From the NCBI GenBank assembly GCA_017464225.1, contig JAFUDW010000163.1, positions 1 through 21,640 on the forward strand: a stretch of DNA of 21,640 nucleotides. The letters are read 5' to 3'. The first letter of the stretch is position 1. Every line of letters starts with the position of its first letter. The DNA comes from Clostridia bacterium. Lineage in GTDB: Bacteria > Bacillota_A > Clostridia > Christensenellales > Aristaeellaceae. Shown here in pieces: positions 21,385 to 21,640 of the stretch. The notes beneath the pieces are model-generated. The model did no database searches. It was given only the letters and a program-made list of their open reading frames with translations, and was not told where the DNA came from. The position numbers and the translations under genes are program-made.

Positions 21385-21517
21385 TCCGCGCTTTCTTCTG
21401 AGAAGAAAGCTGCAAAGAAGCACCGGGCGAACCGGCTTGAAATAAAAAACAGACAATGTGCGCTTGCAACTTGAATGTAGCAAAGAGAGCTTCCAGGCAG
21501 TAGAAAAGCCGAAGGCC
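21385..21517. other. Intergenic stretch before the insertion sequence
   Basis: Contains the perfect hairpin GCTTTCTTC / GAAGAAAGC (about 21391-21411) and otherwise no gene or recognisable site. Open frames on the minus strand across this area lack ribosome sites and recognisable products. Confidence 0.4.
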
Positions 21518-21543
21518 GGGGGCTGTTGCACTAAACCTCAGAA

Positions 21544-21581
21544 AAAAAACGGAGAAGTTCGTGAGAACAACTCCGTTTTTT
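21544..21581 (+). terminator. Terminator-like hairpin inside the insertion sequence end
   Basis: AAAAAACGGAG pairs with CTCCGTTTTTT (11 bp), enclosing an AA/AA internal loop and GTTC / GAAC with a GTGA tetraloop. It works in both directions by symmetry and would stop outside transcripts from reading into the transposase gene. Confidence 0.8.
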
Positions 21582-21600
21582 GCTGTATAATGTAACTGCC

Positions 21601-21640
21601 ATGAAACAAACACAGCGAATGAATTATACAACAAAAGAAA
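21601..21640 (+). CDS. Start of a transposase-like gene, truncated by window end
   Basis: ATG 21601 opens a frame reading MKQTQRMNYTTKE to the window edge. A -10-like TATAAT lies at 21586-21591, but no clear -35 or ribosome site is seen, which is common for weakly expressed transposases. A second ATG at 21619 (MNYTTKE) is an alternative start. The identity is inferred only from the terminal repeat and hairpin just upstream. Confidence 0.4.
   Translation, partial: MKQTQRMNYTTKE

Larger units (their letters stand above)
21518..21640 (+). mobile_element. Probable left end of an insertion sequence (IS1182-like), truncated by window
   Basis: GGGGGCTGTTGCA (21518-21530) resembles terminal inverted repeats of IS1182-type elements, which often begin with a GGGCTGTTGCA-like sequence. 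It is followed by a strong hairpin and then an open frame starting at 21601, the usual order of terminal repeat, transcription block and transposase. The right end is outside the window, so the assignment rests on the end sequence and layout. Confidence 0.5.

Overview
The window looks like chromosomal DNA of an anaerobic, probably gut-type Firmicute (class Clostridia). This is inferred from strong AGGAGG ribosome sites, consensus sigma-A promoters, a HrcA/CIRCE operator, a Firmicute-type LexA (SOS) box, a MerR-controlled flavodoxin/ferredoxin-reductase cluster and a DctPQM TRAP transporter. The genus cannot be fixed by reading. No rRNA, tRNA or CRISPR was seen.

Layout. (1) 1-5301: a redox operon opening with a textbook MerR promoter (19-bp spacer, perfect palindrome). 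It holds an AdhR/NmlR-like MerR regulator, a secreted flavodoxin/cyclophilin-like protein, an aldo/keto reductase with two 4Fe-4S motifs, a dead permease gene, a histidine phosphatase and a second, divergent ferredoxin-type aldo/keto reductase. (2) 5329-5690: copy 1 of a structured non-coding repeat. (3) 5776-11043: a UlaG-like metallo-hydrolase divergent from a TRAP operon (dctP frameshifted, dctQ, dctM), then a LacI-family regulator. The same LacI-type operator, (C/A)AAACGATTG, sits in all three promoters, so this reads as one autoregulated uptake/catabolic regulon. (4) 11076-13807: a P-loop kinase (minus strand), a frameshifted N-acyl-D-amino-acid deacylase-like amidohydrolase and a small DUF3006-like protein. 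(5) 13857-19027: housekeeping genes: glgA with an unusual Lys/Ala/Pro tail, prmC, a Nudix hydrolase, and htpG under a CIRCE element. (6) 19049-19740: copy 2 of the repeat followed by a run of strong hairpins. (7) 19768-21271: a tiny HTH protein behind a perfect consensus promoter plus a LexA box, and a sensor kinase with no visible partner regulator. (8) 21518-21640: the probable left end of an insertion sequence, cut by the window edge.

Most interesting are the two copies of the structured repeat (about 94% identical over ungapped blocks of 169 and 63 bases, 13.7 kb apart), the SOS-box HTH gene, the three-site LacI regulon and the basic tail on glycogen synthase. Three genes are broken: the permease by two amber codons where Trp is expected, and dctP and the deacylase by single-base indels at C runs, which could be sequencing errors.
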